Under the pieces are notes generated by a model that saw nothing but the letters and a program-made list of their open reading frames with translations, searched no databases and was not told the DNA's origin. 43,948 nt of DNA from contig JALSRD010000059.1 of NCBI GenBank assembly GCA_026984935.1, positions 10,001 to 53,948 of the forward strand, written 5' to 3'. A program made the translations under genes and the position numbers. Shown piece after piece: positions 19,540-27,646 of this stretch. Position 1 is the first letter of the stretch; each line of letters starts with the position of its first letter. This DNA is from Desulfobacterales bacterium (GTDB taxonomy: Bacteria > Desulfobacterota > Desulfobacteria > Desulfobacterales > JALSRD01).

Positions 19540-20517
19540 TCAGTCCTTTCCACCTGGCTTTGCCGCCGGTTCAAGGACCTTTTCATCCGGCCGCCGTGTC
19601 GCCGCCCGCGCATAAGACAGCGTCGCTGATGCGGTGTCCAGGCGGGCCGCGAGGCCCAGCGCCAAGGTCCGGTTGTCTTCCCCGTGCCCTGCGGGGAGCC
19701 CCGCCAGGATGGGGATCTCCAGGGTGCTGAAAACGTCTTTAACAATGGTGCAAATCGCATCCATATCCCCGCAATCACGGAAAACGCCCAGTACCAGGCC
19801 GGCAAGGTTTTGGAAACAGCCGGCCAGACGCATCTGTGTCAGCATGCGGTCGATACGGTAGGGTTTTTCGTGGACATCTTCCAGGAAAAGGATGGCACCG
19901 GACAAATCGGGGGAAAAAGGCGTCCCCGCCAGGCTGCACAACACCGCCAGGTTGCCGCCGAGAACCACCCCCGAAGCCGACCCGGCACGGATGACACGGG
20001 GGTTTTGAAATGCGAGGTGCTGCGCTTTTCCGCCGGAAAGGAACGCCGCCAGTGCATCGCAGGCGCCGGGCGGAATGCGGCCCAGGCTGGTGACCACCGG
20101 ACCGTGGAAAGTCACCAGTCTGCAGCAGTGGTACAGCGCGGCATGCAGGGCCGTGATATCGCTGAACCCTACAAAAACCTTGGGACAGCACCGTATGAGA
20201 TCGTAGTCGAGCAGGGGCAGAATCCGCAGGCAGCCGTACCCGCCGCGGGCACAGAAAATCCCCTTTATGTTCGGGTTCTGGAAAAGCGCCAGCAGCTGCG
20301 CGGCCCGCCGTCGGTCATGGCCGGCAAAATACCCGCAGCGCGTAAAAAGATCCTCGGGCAGGTGTATCCTGTAGCCCATGTCCTCCAACACACGGACCCC
20401 GCGCGCAAAGGCTTCTTCATCAAAGGGACTGGCCGGCGCGGCGATGCCGACGGTATCTCCGGGCCTCAGCCGCGGGGGCCTTACAGATGTCCGTAACCAC
20501 GGTTTTTCATCTTTCAA
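19540..20517 (-). CDS. ldcA: LD-carboxypeptidase (peptidase family S66)
   Basis: Removes the terminal D-alanine from tetrapeptide muropeptides in cell-wall recycling. The 325-residue protein keeps the S66 triad: S119 in the GFSD motif, E213 in [15 protein letters not shown]278 in GLPAGHGED; also [16 protein letters not shown] before the nucleophile. Length is normal. The only plausible in-frame start is TTG at 20517, with a weak AGGGTG upstream, so the exact start is uncertain. Its upstream region is shared with the divergent tRNA-Pro promoter. Confidence 0.92.
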   Translation of the reverse strand: MKDEKPWLRTSVRPPRLRPGDTVGIAAPASPFDEEAFARGVRVLEDMGYRIHLPEDLFTRCGYFAGHDRRRAAQLLALFQNPNIKGIFCARGGYGCLRILPLLDYDLIRCCPKVFVGFSDITALHAALYHCCRLVTFHGPVVTSLGRIPPGACDALAAFLSGGKAQHLAFQNPRVIRAGSASGVVLGGNLAVLCSLAGTPFSPDLSGAILFLEDVHEKPYRIDRMLTQMRLAGCFQNLAGLVLGVFRDCGDMDAICTIVKDVFSTLEIPILAGLPAGHGEDNRTLALGLAARLDTASATLSYARAATRRPDEKVLEPAAKPGGKD

Positions 20518-20521
20518 TGTC

Positions 20522-20550
20522 TTGACACCCTATGTCAAAGATGTTAACTA
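20522..20550 (+). promoter_or_regulatory. Promoter of tRNA-Pro
   Basis: TTGACA (20522-20527), 17 bases, TAACTA (20545-20550), ending 11 bases before the tRNA. The -35 box begins a small inverted repeat (TTGACA ... TGTCAA, 20522-20538). It starts only 5 bases from the ldcA start codon on the other strand. Confidence 0.6.
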
Positions 20551-20561
20551 TATACAGACGT

Positions 20562-21199
<638 letters not shown>

Positions 21200-22027
21200 A
21201 TGAAGATCTTTGATGTCCACATGCACAGCGGAGATAAAAACGAATGGACCGCAGAGGCTTTCGGATTTCTGATGTCCCTCGGGCACCGATACGAGCAAAA
21301 GTTATACGACGCGGCCGGCAATCAGAACGACGACGAACTTTACCATATTCTGGTCAGAGAAGGTGTTGAGCATGCGGTTCTGCTCCCGGAGTATGCCCCT
21401 AAGATAGCGGGGATCCACCCTGTTGAACGGGTCATCGAGATCGCCGCAAAATATCCGAGATTCATTCCGTTCGGATTTATCAACCCCCTTCTGCACCATC
21501 CGACAAGGGAATTTGAACGGCAGTTCAACCTCGGCATCAGGGGCATGAAAATTCACCCCGTCCATTGTGAACATTACGTCAACGACCGCAATCTCTATCC
21601 AGTCTACGATCGCTGCCTGCAACTGAAAATGCCGGTGATGATGCACGCAGGGACATCGATCTTTACGGGATCAAAAATGAGATACGCCGATCCATACAGC
21701 TATGACGACGTCGCGGCTGACTTTCCGGACTTGACCATCATCCTCGCCCATGGTGGACGTGGATTCTGGTACCAGGAAGCCGAATTCATGGTGAAACGGC
21801 ATAAAAATGTTTATATCGACGTCTGCGGACTGCCGCCGAAAAACCTGCTCAAATTATTCCCCGGCCTGCCACGGCTGCCGGAAAAATTTCTCTTTGGAAC
21901 CGACTTCCCCGGGGTTCCGGGAATCAAAGCCAACGCAGAAGCCATCTGCACACTTGATCTTTCCCAGGAAGCGAAAGAACTTATCTGCTACGGAAATGCA
22001 AAGCGAATCATGCTGGGAGATGCGTAG
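21200..22027 (+). CDS. Amidohydrolase-family (amidohydro-related, TIM-barrel) metal-dependent hydrolase
   Basis: A 275-residue single-domain protein of the amidohydrolase_2/ACMSD-like group; members hydrolyse or decarboxylate carboxylated rings and similar substrates. Metal-ligand candidates are visible in order: H7 and H9 (DVHMH), H149 (MMHAGTS), H184 (LAHGGRG) and D235 (GTDFPG). The ribosome site AAGGGG precedes the ATG. No signal peptide. It is a single plus-strand gene convergent with the MFS gene. The substrate cannot be told from sequence. Confidence 0.85.
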   Translation: MKIFDVHMHSGDKNEWTAEAFGFLMSLGHRYEQKLYDAAGNQNDDELYHILVREGVEHAVLLPEYAPKIAGIHPVERVIEIAAKYPRFIPFGFINPLLHHPTREFERQFNLGIRGMKIHPVHCEHYVNDRNLYPVYDRCLQLKMPVMMHAGTSIFTGSKMRYADPYSYDDVAADFPDLTIILAHGGRGFWYQEAEFMVKRHKNVYIDVCGLPPKNLLKLFPGLPRLPEKFLFGTDFPGVPGIKANAEAICTLDLSQEAKELICYGNAKRIMLGDA

Positions 22028-22225
22028 CTGATATAAATGCGTCCCCCACCGCTGCCGGAAATTTTTCCGGACATCGCCGGCAGACGGGATCGGAACCGGA
22101 AAATCATCCGCGTTCACCGGCGCTGCGGATACACTTTACGGGGAACCGCCTGTTCTCAGTCTGCTCCGTGCAACGGTCAGCCGAATGGCCCATAAACGGA
22201 ACTGAAAAAATGGCAATTCAAGACC

Positions 22226-22272
22226 TGACCCCTTTTGGTTTGACCCCTTTTGGTTTTGCCCCCTTTTGGTTT
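22226..22272. repeat. Triple tandem repeat of a 15-16 bp unit
   Basis: Three head-to-tail copies of TGACCCCTTTTGGTTT (22226-22240, 22241-22256, 22257-22272, the last with one change). They follow AATTCAAGACC and lie 10 bases beyond the 3' end of the MFS gene. Confidence 0.9.
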
Positions 22273-22282
22273 CAGGGCATGG

Positions 22283-23611
22283 TCACGGGCGTCGGCGTGG
22301 CATGAAAATGTATATCAAAAACCCGCAGACCAAAAGCCCTGCCAGGGTCACCGCGGCGGCGGACACGAATGACATGCGGTAGGCGAACACCTGGGTAGAC
22401 CCGGAGGCGATCAGCAGGTCCGCGATGGGTCCGGCGATCAACGTGCCGGCCAGCCCCCAGGAGAGAAAAAAGGTGGCATTGAACAGGCTGAACAGCCGCG
22501 CGCGCATGTCCGGCGGCATGAGCGCCGAGGCAAAGGCATAGGCTGACGATAAAATGGCCACCTCGGAGACACCGCGCAAAAAAGATGCCACGTAGACCAT
22601 TTTGATATCGCCGGTGATTGCCAGAACGGACAGGGAAGCCAGTGACAACGCCCCACCCAGCATCAGCACATTGTCGTCGCCCATGCGGCGGCAAATCCAT
22701 CCGATGGCCAGTCCGGCCACGATCATCGCCACGGACTGCGTGTTGAAGATGTAGCTCAGTTCGCGGCTGGAAACTGCAAACCCGTCACCTATCACCAGGT
22801 ACTGGCTCAGAATCACCGCAATGGAGTTGCGCCCGAAATTGATCAGCGTCATGCCGGCGAGAAATATGCCGAACACGCCGACAGGCGTGCGGTCTGATGC
22901 CCCTGCTGCGGCGGATACCTGGACGGAACTCTTTCGGATCCCCCCTTCGGGGACGAACAACATGGGCACCACCGAGATGAACATGGCGCCGGAAGCGACG
23001 AAGAAAAGCGCTCCGGCGTAAAACCCCCAGCCCGCATATTTCAGGCCCATGCCGTCGTAAAGCAGCCCGCCCAGCCAGATGCCCAGCATGCGGCCGACGC
23101 CGCCCACACTGGACAGGCGTCCCTGGACAGTGCTGCGCCTTTCCTCGCGGTACAGGTCGGAAATCAGGGCGCTCCATCCGATGTTGGACATCGACCAGAA
23201 AACCTCGACAAGGGTGAGGCCGGCAATGATGACATACCCGGCTGCATGCCTGTCCGCCGGCCAGGTGTGCACCCACCACACGCCCAGTGTGCCGGCACCG
23301 CCGAGGCATTCACCCCAGACGATCAAGGTGCGCCGCAGCTGGCGGCGGTCTGAAAACGGACCCCACACAAAGGTCTGAAAGAGGATGTTGGCAATCATGG
23401 GGCCAGTGGCGAAAAGGGTGGTTTCGGTGACACTCAGCCCTAAAAAATGGCGCAGATAAATGGACAAAAAAGCGTAAAACATCCCGCGCCTGAACATGGC
23501 CAGCATCTGAAAGGAGGAAATCCCCCAGAAGAAATGTTCCGGCCGCCGCGCACGGCCGGTGATCTCCCGATATTTTCTCAAAACCGTGTTGGCGATGTTT
23601 CCAGGTGACAA
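22283..23611 (-). CDS. Major facilitator superfamily transporter
   Basis: A 442-residue inner-membrane protein with about twelve hydrophobic helices in two halves and the MFS loop motif in GPFSDRRQLRRTL between helices 2 and 3; a second, weaker copy occurs as GWICRRMGDDN in the second half. The start is TTG at 23611 with GGAAG about 9 bases upstream; a downstream start cannot be excluded. Substrate unknown. It is divergent from the DUF2156 gene, with a repeat element between them. Confidence 0.85.
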   Translation of the reverse strand: MSPGNIANTVLRKYREITGRARRPEHFFWGISSFQMLAMFRRGMFYAFLSIYLRHFLGLSVTETTLFATGPMIANILFQTFVWGPFSDRRQLRRTLIVWGECLGGAGTLGVWWVHTWPADRHAAGYVIIAGLTLVEVFWSMSNIGWSALISDLYREERRSTVQGRLSSVGGVGRMLGIWLGGLLYDGMGLKYAGWGFYAGALFFVASGAMFISVVPMLFVPEGGIRKSSVQVSAAAGASDRTPVGVFGIFLAGMTLINFGRNSIAVILSQYLVIGDGFAVSSRELSYIFNTQSVAMIVAGLAIGWICRRMGDDNVLMLGGALSLASLSVLAITGDIKMVYVASFLRGVSEVAILSSAYAFASALMPPDMRARLFSLFNATFFLSWGLAGTLIAGPIADLLIASGSTQVFAYRMSFVSAAAVTLAGLLVCGFLIYIFMPRRRP

Positions 23612-23936
23612 AATTGTCTTCTTCCGGTCCGTTAACCATCGTTGACAGACCCGTAAAAAAGTCGGTTTTGAACGGATTGCAAGACTTTTCGTGTGCGAAA
23701 AGCCCGGACTTTTACGAAATCATCATCGTTGGCTTCGCTGTCCGGGCCGGCATGCAGATATGCAAAGTAATCCATCCCGGCCCGCCTGTCCATGCCTATC
23801 CGGCATGCGGACACGATCGCAGCCGCCTGCGGCTCAGCCCGGCTGCAGGACGCTGCGCCGACTTTCAGGCAGCGTTGCCTGTCCGTTTCTGCCGACCACT
23901 CGACTTTTTGCGCCGCATGGAATAAGGTGTCCATAA
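23612..23936. other. Intergenic region with repeat copy A
   Basis: Between divergent genes. It holds the repeat at 23643-23724 and then several short palindromes (for example TGTCC-ATGCC with GGCAT-x2-GGACA at 23788-23816). The promoter of the DUF2156 gene is not clear. Confidence 0.5.
23643..23724. repeat. MITE-like repeat, short copy (A)
   Basis: Its left 50 bases match the left end of copy B (24992-25188) at about six in seven positions, and its right end (CCGGACTTTTACGAA) matches the right end of copy B (CCGGACTTTCCACGAA). The ends are inverted with respect to each other: CGTAAAAAAGTC on the left, GACTTTTACG on the right. Copy A lacks about 115 bases present in the middle of copy B. Confidence 0.7.
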
Positions 23937-24815
23937 ATGATTTTCGACTTTGTACCCATTTCACTGGAACAGCAGGATATCTACCTGCAGCGGCTTGCGC
24001 AATGCCCCGTGGTAGCGTCGGATTACAGCTTTGCCAATCTCTGGGGGTGGGCGGAAGCGTACGGCCTTTCGTGGTGCTGGCAGAAGGATCTGGTATGGAT
24101 CCGACAGTCCCGCCCCGAGGCGGCGCTGTGGGCCCCGGTGGGCCCCTGGGACAAAGTGCACTGGCCGCAGATCTTCGCGGGTCTGCCCACCGGCATGCGG
24201 CAGTTTTGCCGGGTACCGCATCCCCTGGCCCGCCTCTGGCAGCGGCAGATGGGAAGCGCCGTGGGTCTGGACAGCGAGCGCGACCATTGGGACTATCTGT
24301 ACACCCTGTCCGATCTGGTCGCCCTGAAGGGCAAGCGTTTTCATAAAAAAAAGAACCTCTTAAACCAGTTTGTCAAAAGTTACGCCTTTCGCTACCAACC
24401 GCTGGACGCGGACATGCTCGACATGGTTCACGGCCTTCAGTCGGATTGGTGCACCTGGCGTGACTGTGAAGCATCCCCGATGCTGGCCGCGGAAAACCGC
24501 GCCATTGAAAAAACCATCGCCGCCTGGCGTCAGTTGCGCGGCCTGATGGGAGCTGCTCTGCTGGTGAAGGGCCGGATGGCGGCCTATACCGTGGGCCAGC
24601 GGCTCTCGCCCGACACCCTGGTAATCCATTTTGAGAAGGGCAGCCCGGAATTCAAGGGTGTTTACCAGGCCATCAACCAGATGTTTCTCGCACATGCCGG
24701 CGGCCATTTCAGGTATGTCAACCGTGAACAGGACGCCGGCGATCCGGGCCTGCGCAGCGCCAAAATATCCTACCACCCGGTGGCTTTTTTAAAAAAATAC
24801 CGTGTCAGCGGATAG
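23937..24815 (+). CDS. DUF2156 (phosphatidylglycerol lysyltransferase C-domain-like) protein
   Basis: A 292-residue soluble protein resembling the stand-alone DUF2156 family, which has the acetyltransferase-like fold of the C-terminal half of MprF aminoacyl-lipid synthases. Visible segments are SDYSFANLWGW at the N-terminus, GKRFHKKKNLLNQF in the middle, and FEKGSPEFKGVYQAINQ and VNREQDAGDPGLRSAKISYHP near the C-terminus, all as in that family. There are no membrane helices, so it lacks the MprF flippase part; its acceptor is unknown. AAGG precedes the ATG. Confidence 0.85.
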   Translation: MIFDFVPISLEQQDIYLQRLAQCPVVASDYSFANLWGWAEAYGLSWCWQKDLVWIRQSRPEAALWAPVGPWDKVHWPQIFAGLPTGMRQFCRVPHPLARLWQRQMGSAVGLDSERDHWDYLYTLSDLVALKGKRFHKKKNLLNQFVKSYAFRYQPLDADMLDMVHGLQSDWCTWRDCEASPMLAAENRAIEKTIAAWRQLRGLMGAALLVKGRMAAYTVGQRLSPDTLVIHFEKGSPEFKGVYQAINQMFLAHAGGHFRYVNREQDAGDPGLRSAKISYHPVAFLKKYRVSG

Positions 24816-25212
24816 ATCCGCACGTGAAGCCACCTTCCACCCTGCCATCGAAACCGGTTACCCCTTTCCCGAGTATTTTGCCGGCGCGTGGCGTGTCGCC
24901 GACCGCCAAACCGGTCCCGGTGCTTGACTTGTACCAACTTGTGCCCATGTTAGGTTAAGATCGAGGGACAGCTGTTTTCTGAACCCAACAGTGACAGGCC
25001 CGTAAAAAAAGTCGGTTTCGAGCGGGCTTCAAGACTTTTCATCGAAAAACGCTGTGTAGGGTGGCGGGTTAAGAGCCCCAAGCTGTTTGAGGAGTAAAAC
25101 GACGCGCTCCTGGGATTTGGCGCAAGCCTGCACCGCTCCTGGAAAGGCTTGCGAAAGCGAGAAGTCCGGACTTTCCACGAACTCATTAAGCGTACAATAG
25201 GGGGTTTTAAAA
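24816..25212. other. Intergenic region with repeat copy B
   Basis: About 400 bases without a gene. The right half is the repeat at 24992-25188. At its right border a possible promoter (TTTCCA 25172-25177, 15 bases, TACAAT 25193-25198) would read into the small ORFs that follow; spacing is short. Confidence 0.45.
24992..25188. repeat. MITE-like repeat, long copy (B)
   Basis: A 197-bp version of the repeat at 23643-23724 with the same outer ends and an extra central part of about 115 bases. The terminal inverted sequences (CGTAAAAAAAGTC and GACTTTCCACG) and the absence of any coding capacity fit a non-autonomous mobile element; no transposase is in the window. Confidence 0.65.
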
Positions 25213-25404
25213 ATGCCTGATATATTGAAAAGAGACCGTACCGGTAAATGCGAAGGCGAATGCAGCAACCGTGTTCGCCAAGGTGAAGAGGAACGCCAGG
25301 CGAAAATAAACGCCGAATCTTTTGAGACGCCTGACGCTTATCCGGATGTTCCCTGGGCGTATGCCCGAAATGAACAGCCCGGTGTCTATGGCGGACATGT
25401 TTGA
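25213..25404 (+). CDS. Small hypothetical protein with a CX3C motif
   Basis: 63 residues, not recognised. It is hydrophilic, acidic in the first half, with two cysteines in KCEGEC (residues 12-17) and an aromatic, Pro- and Gly-rich C-terminus (YPDVPWAYARNEQPGVYGG). AGGGGG lies 8 bases before the ATG. It ends 23 bases before the cysteine-rich ORF that follows, so the two may form one transcript ending at the terminator 25601-25628. A long open frame exists on the other strand, but has no ribosome site of comparable quality. Confidence 0.45.
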   Translation: MPDILKRDRTGKCEGECSNRVRQGEEERQAKINAESFETPDAYPDVPWAYARNEQPGVYGGHV

Positions 25405-25427
25405 TGAATGCACAAGGAGGTGCTGCC

Positions 25428-25571
25428 ATGGGTAAGGACAAAAAGAAAAAAAGCGGAAAATCGTCTGCCAAATCGAAATGTTATTACGTGGTTGACGGAT
25501 GTGGGTGCACGATCGGCACATACTGTTGCGACGGTCCCGACATGTCCAGCTGCCGTTTCGATAAATGCTGA
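25428..25571 (+). CDS. Very small cysteine-rich protein
   Basis: 47 residues, too short for usual gene callers and not recognised. AAGGAGGTG sits 5 bases before the ATG, a near-perfect ribosome site. The protein has a Lys/Ser-rich head (residues 3-17, KDKKKKSGKSS and so on) and a tail with seven cysteines at 18, 25, 27, 33, 34, 42 and 47, in the pattern C-x6-C-x-C-x5-CC-x7-C-x4-C, with Gly-rich turns. Such spacing suggests a metal-bound or disulfide-bonded knot, or a modified peptide. A strong terminator follows 30 bases later. No modifying or transport gene is recognisable next to it. Confidence 0.75.
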   Translation: MGKDKKKKSGKSSAKSKCYYVVDGCGCTIGTYCCDGPDMSSCRFDKC

Positions 25572-25600
25572 CGAGCAATCTGCCCGAAAAAGACCCGATC

Positions 25601-25628
25601 AGACCGGGAGCATTTCCCGGTCTTTTTT
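25601..25628 (+). terminator. Rho-independent terminator after the small cysteine-rich gene
   Basis: A perfect 9-bp stem (AGACCGGGA 25601-25609 with TCCCGGTCT 25615-25623), 5-base loop, then TTTTTT. Confidence 0.93.
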
Positions 25629-25931
25629 AATGCCCACCAGGACCTTTCCGGCAAACCGCCGTCCGTCCAGCCACCCTGCCGGCTGTCAGCCGGGCTACTG
25701 AAAAACGCCGTCCGCACAAATTGCACTCAAGGAATGCACCCCGAAAACCGATAGGTGTCCAAGGGGGCACAGTTCCGGAACGGATCGTCTGCGATCATTC
25801 GTAAATCAGCGCATTCCGGCACCCTCTGCCGGGGCAGCGACGGCTGCGCGTTCCGCCCCCGATGACAACGGCACAACCCGCCGTCATCCCGGCTACTGAA
25901 AAGATTCCGTCTACACAAGGGAGAAAGCGCC
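25629..25931. other. Intergenic region upstream of the HEAT-receiver gene
   Basis: No gene. It contains two copies of an imperfect direct repeat of about 28 bases, at 25692-25719 and 25889-25918 (shared GGCTACTGAAAA, CCGTC and ACACAA/GCACAA blocks). The second copy ends next to the ribosome site GGGAG of the following gene. Confidence 0.6.
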
Positions 25932-27569
25932 ATGAGCGGCATCAAATCTGAAGATTTTATTGAAGAACTGCGTTTTGACCTGAAGGCCAAAGACATGCTC
26001 AAAGCACGGCTGGTGCTTGCCCATCTTGGGGATGTGGATAAAAAAACCCAGCGGCTGACACTGTTTGAATTGAGCCGCGCCGCCGATGACATGGCAATTG
26101 AACTGATCGTCGGTGTGCTGGCATCGCAGCCGGAGCTGGAGGACCGTTACCCTCAGCTCAAAGAAGTCCTGTACTTGAAGGCGCTGGACAGTCCGACCAC
26201 TTTCCTCACCCTTTTGTCCAAAACAAAAAAGAAATCCCATCAGGCGCTGATGGCTGAGATCGCCGGCGAGATCCGGCTGGACGGCGCCACGCCGGTGCTG
26301 CTTGAAATCCTGAATACCGAGCACGACCAGCAGGTGCTGAAAAGCGCCGTCGCTGCGCTGGGCATGCTCGGTGATCTGAGCGCCACCACCGCCGTGTCGG
26401 AATACCTGTACGCCGGCAGCATGGAATTGATTGCTTCCGCCATCAGTGCCCTGGGACAGTTTGCGTCGCCCACCGCCATTCAGCGCTTGTGGGAACGGCT
26501 GGATACAGACCCGCAGCTGGACATCATGATCCTGGATGCCCTCGCCGCTTCCCAGATCCCGGAAGCCCTGGAAAAACTGAACCAGACCCTCTCCTCCCAG
26601 CATGCCCATTTGAGAAACGCCGGCAAACAGTGCCTGCGGAAAATCGGCGTCAAAGCGGTGCCGGTGCTGATCGGTAATCTGCACCATGACGATCCGGACC
26701 TGCTGGTCCACACGCTGGATGTACTCGGCCAGATTGGCGACGACTCCGCCATTGTGCCCATCCGCAAGTTGCTGTTCAACGAGCCCAGAGATCCCAATGT
26801 TCGTTTTGCCGCCTACGAGGCCATGGGGAACCTGTCTGCCTCCAAAGGGGCTTTCGCACTGGCACAGGGACTTCATGACCCGGTGGACAATGTGCGCATA
26901 GCTGCTGCGCGGGCAATCGACACCAACTACAACCTGGTGCTGTCCGCTGGCCTGAAAAACATGTTACGCAGCGACAGCCCCGAGGCGCGCCAGATCGGGC
27001 AGACCCTCATCGACGCCGAGTGCGACCGCATTTTCCTGGATCTCATCGAGCAGGAGCCTTTCCGCAAACGGGCCGCGGAATATCTGCAGCAAGAGGCGCA
27101 TCCGGACATCCGCGAGCATTTCCTGCAAATCCTGAGAGCCAACGGATTTTCGGATCTGGCGGCTGAAATCGACACCCGGCAGGCCAACAGCAGTGCTTCA
27201 GCACCCTGCGTCTATGCGGTGGACGACTCGAAAATGGTCCTGAGCATCTATCGCACGATGCTGCATAAGCTGGGATGCAACCTGCAGCTTTTCGCCGTTC
27301 CCGCAGAGGCCCTGGCGCAGATCCGTGAAGAGAAGCCGGACCTGGTTCTAACCGATCTGAACATGCCGGAAATCAACGGGATCGAGCTGACCCGGGAGAT
27401 ACGCCGCCTGTATGATCGAAAACAGCTGCCGGTCGTCATGGTCACCACCCAGGGAGAATCCCAGGATCGGCAGGCGGCGCTTTCAGCCGGCGTGAACACG
27501 ATACTGCACAAGCCATTTACCGAAGAGATGATTGCCGGCGTCCTGTCTGAGTTCATCCCCCCGCACTGA
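25932..27569 (+). CDS. HEAT-repeat protein with C-terminal response-regulator receiver domain
   Basis: 545 residues. Residues about 60-400 are a helical repeat solenoid of HEAT/PBS-lyase type (for example AVAALGMLGDLSATTAVSEYL, VHTLDVLGQIGDDSAIVPI, AAYEAMGNL); such solenoids bind partner proteins. Residues 426-545 are a CheY-like receiver with acidic pair D431-D432, phospho-acceptor D475 in LTDLNMPE and K527 in HKPF, so it should be phosphorylatable. There is no DNA-binding or enzymatic output domain; the solenoid is presumably the output. GGGAG precedes the ATG. No histidine kinase is adjacent, so its partner lies elsewhere. Confidence 0.9.
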   Translation: MSGIKSEDFIEELRFDLKAKDMLKARLVLAHLGDVDKKTQRLTLFELSRAADDMAIELIVGVLASQPELEDRYPQLKEVLYLKALDSPTTFLTLLSKTKKKSHQALMAEIAGEIRLDGATPVLLEILNTEHDQQVLKSAVAALGMLGDLSATTAVSEYLYAGSMELIASAISALGQFASPTAIQRLWERLDTDPQLDIMILDALAASQIPEALEKLNQTLSSQHAHLRNAGKQCLRKIGVKAVPVLIGNLHHDDPDLLVHTLDVLGQIGDDSAIVPIRKLLFNEPRDPNVRFAAYEAMGNLSASKGAFALAQGLHDPVDNVRIAAARAIDTNYNLVLSAGLKNMLRSDSPEARQIGQTLIDAECDRIFLDLIEQEPFRKRAAEYLQQEAHPDIREHFLQILRANGFSDLAAEIDTRQANSSASAPCVYAVDDSKMVLSIYRTMLHKLGCNLQLFAVPAEALAQIREEKPDLVLTDLNMPEINGIELTREIRRLYDRKQLPVVMVTTQGESQDRQAALSAGVNTILHKPFTEEMIAGVLSEFIPPH

Positions 27570-27646
27570 TCGGCTCTCGCCCGCCGGCATGGGACCCGGC
27601 ATCGCCGGGACACGGACGCGATGCTCCTGAAAGGCCCCGCCGCATC

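Noticed and set aside
24950-25471. 173-residue minus-strand frame
   Set aside because: It reads through the repeat copy B and opposite the two small ORFs, and lacks a ribosome site; composition is low-quality.
25428-25571. Selenocysteine read-through at the TGA after the last cysteine
   Set aside because: The frame beyond runs into the terminator stem and does not resemble a protein end; nothing like a SECIS element precedes it.
25911-26876. 321-residue minus-strand frame
   Set aside because: Antisense to the HEAT-repeat coding region, whose family match is clear.
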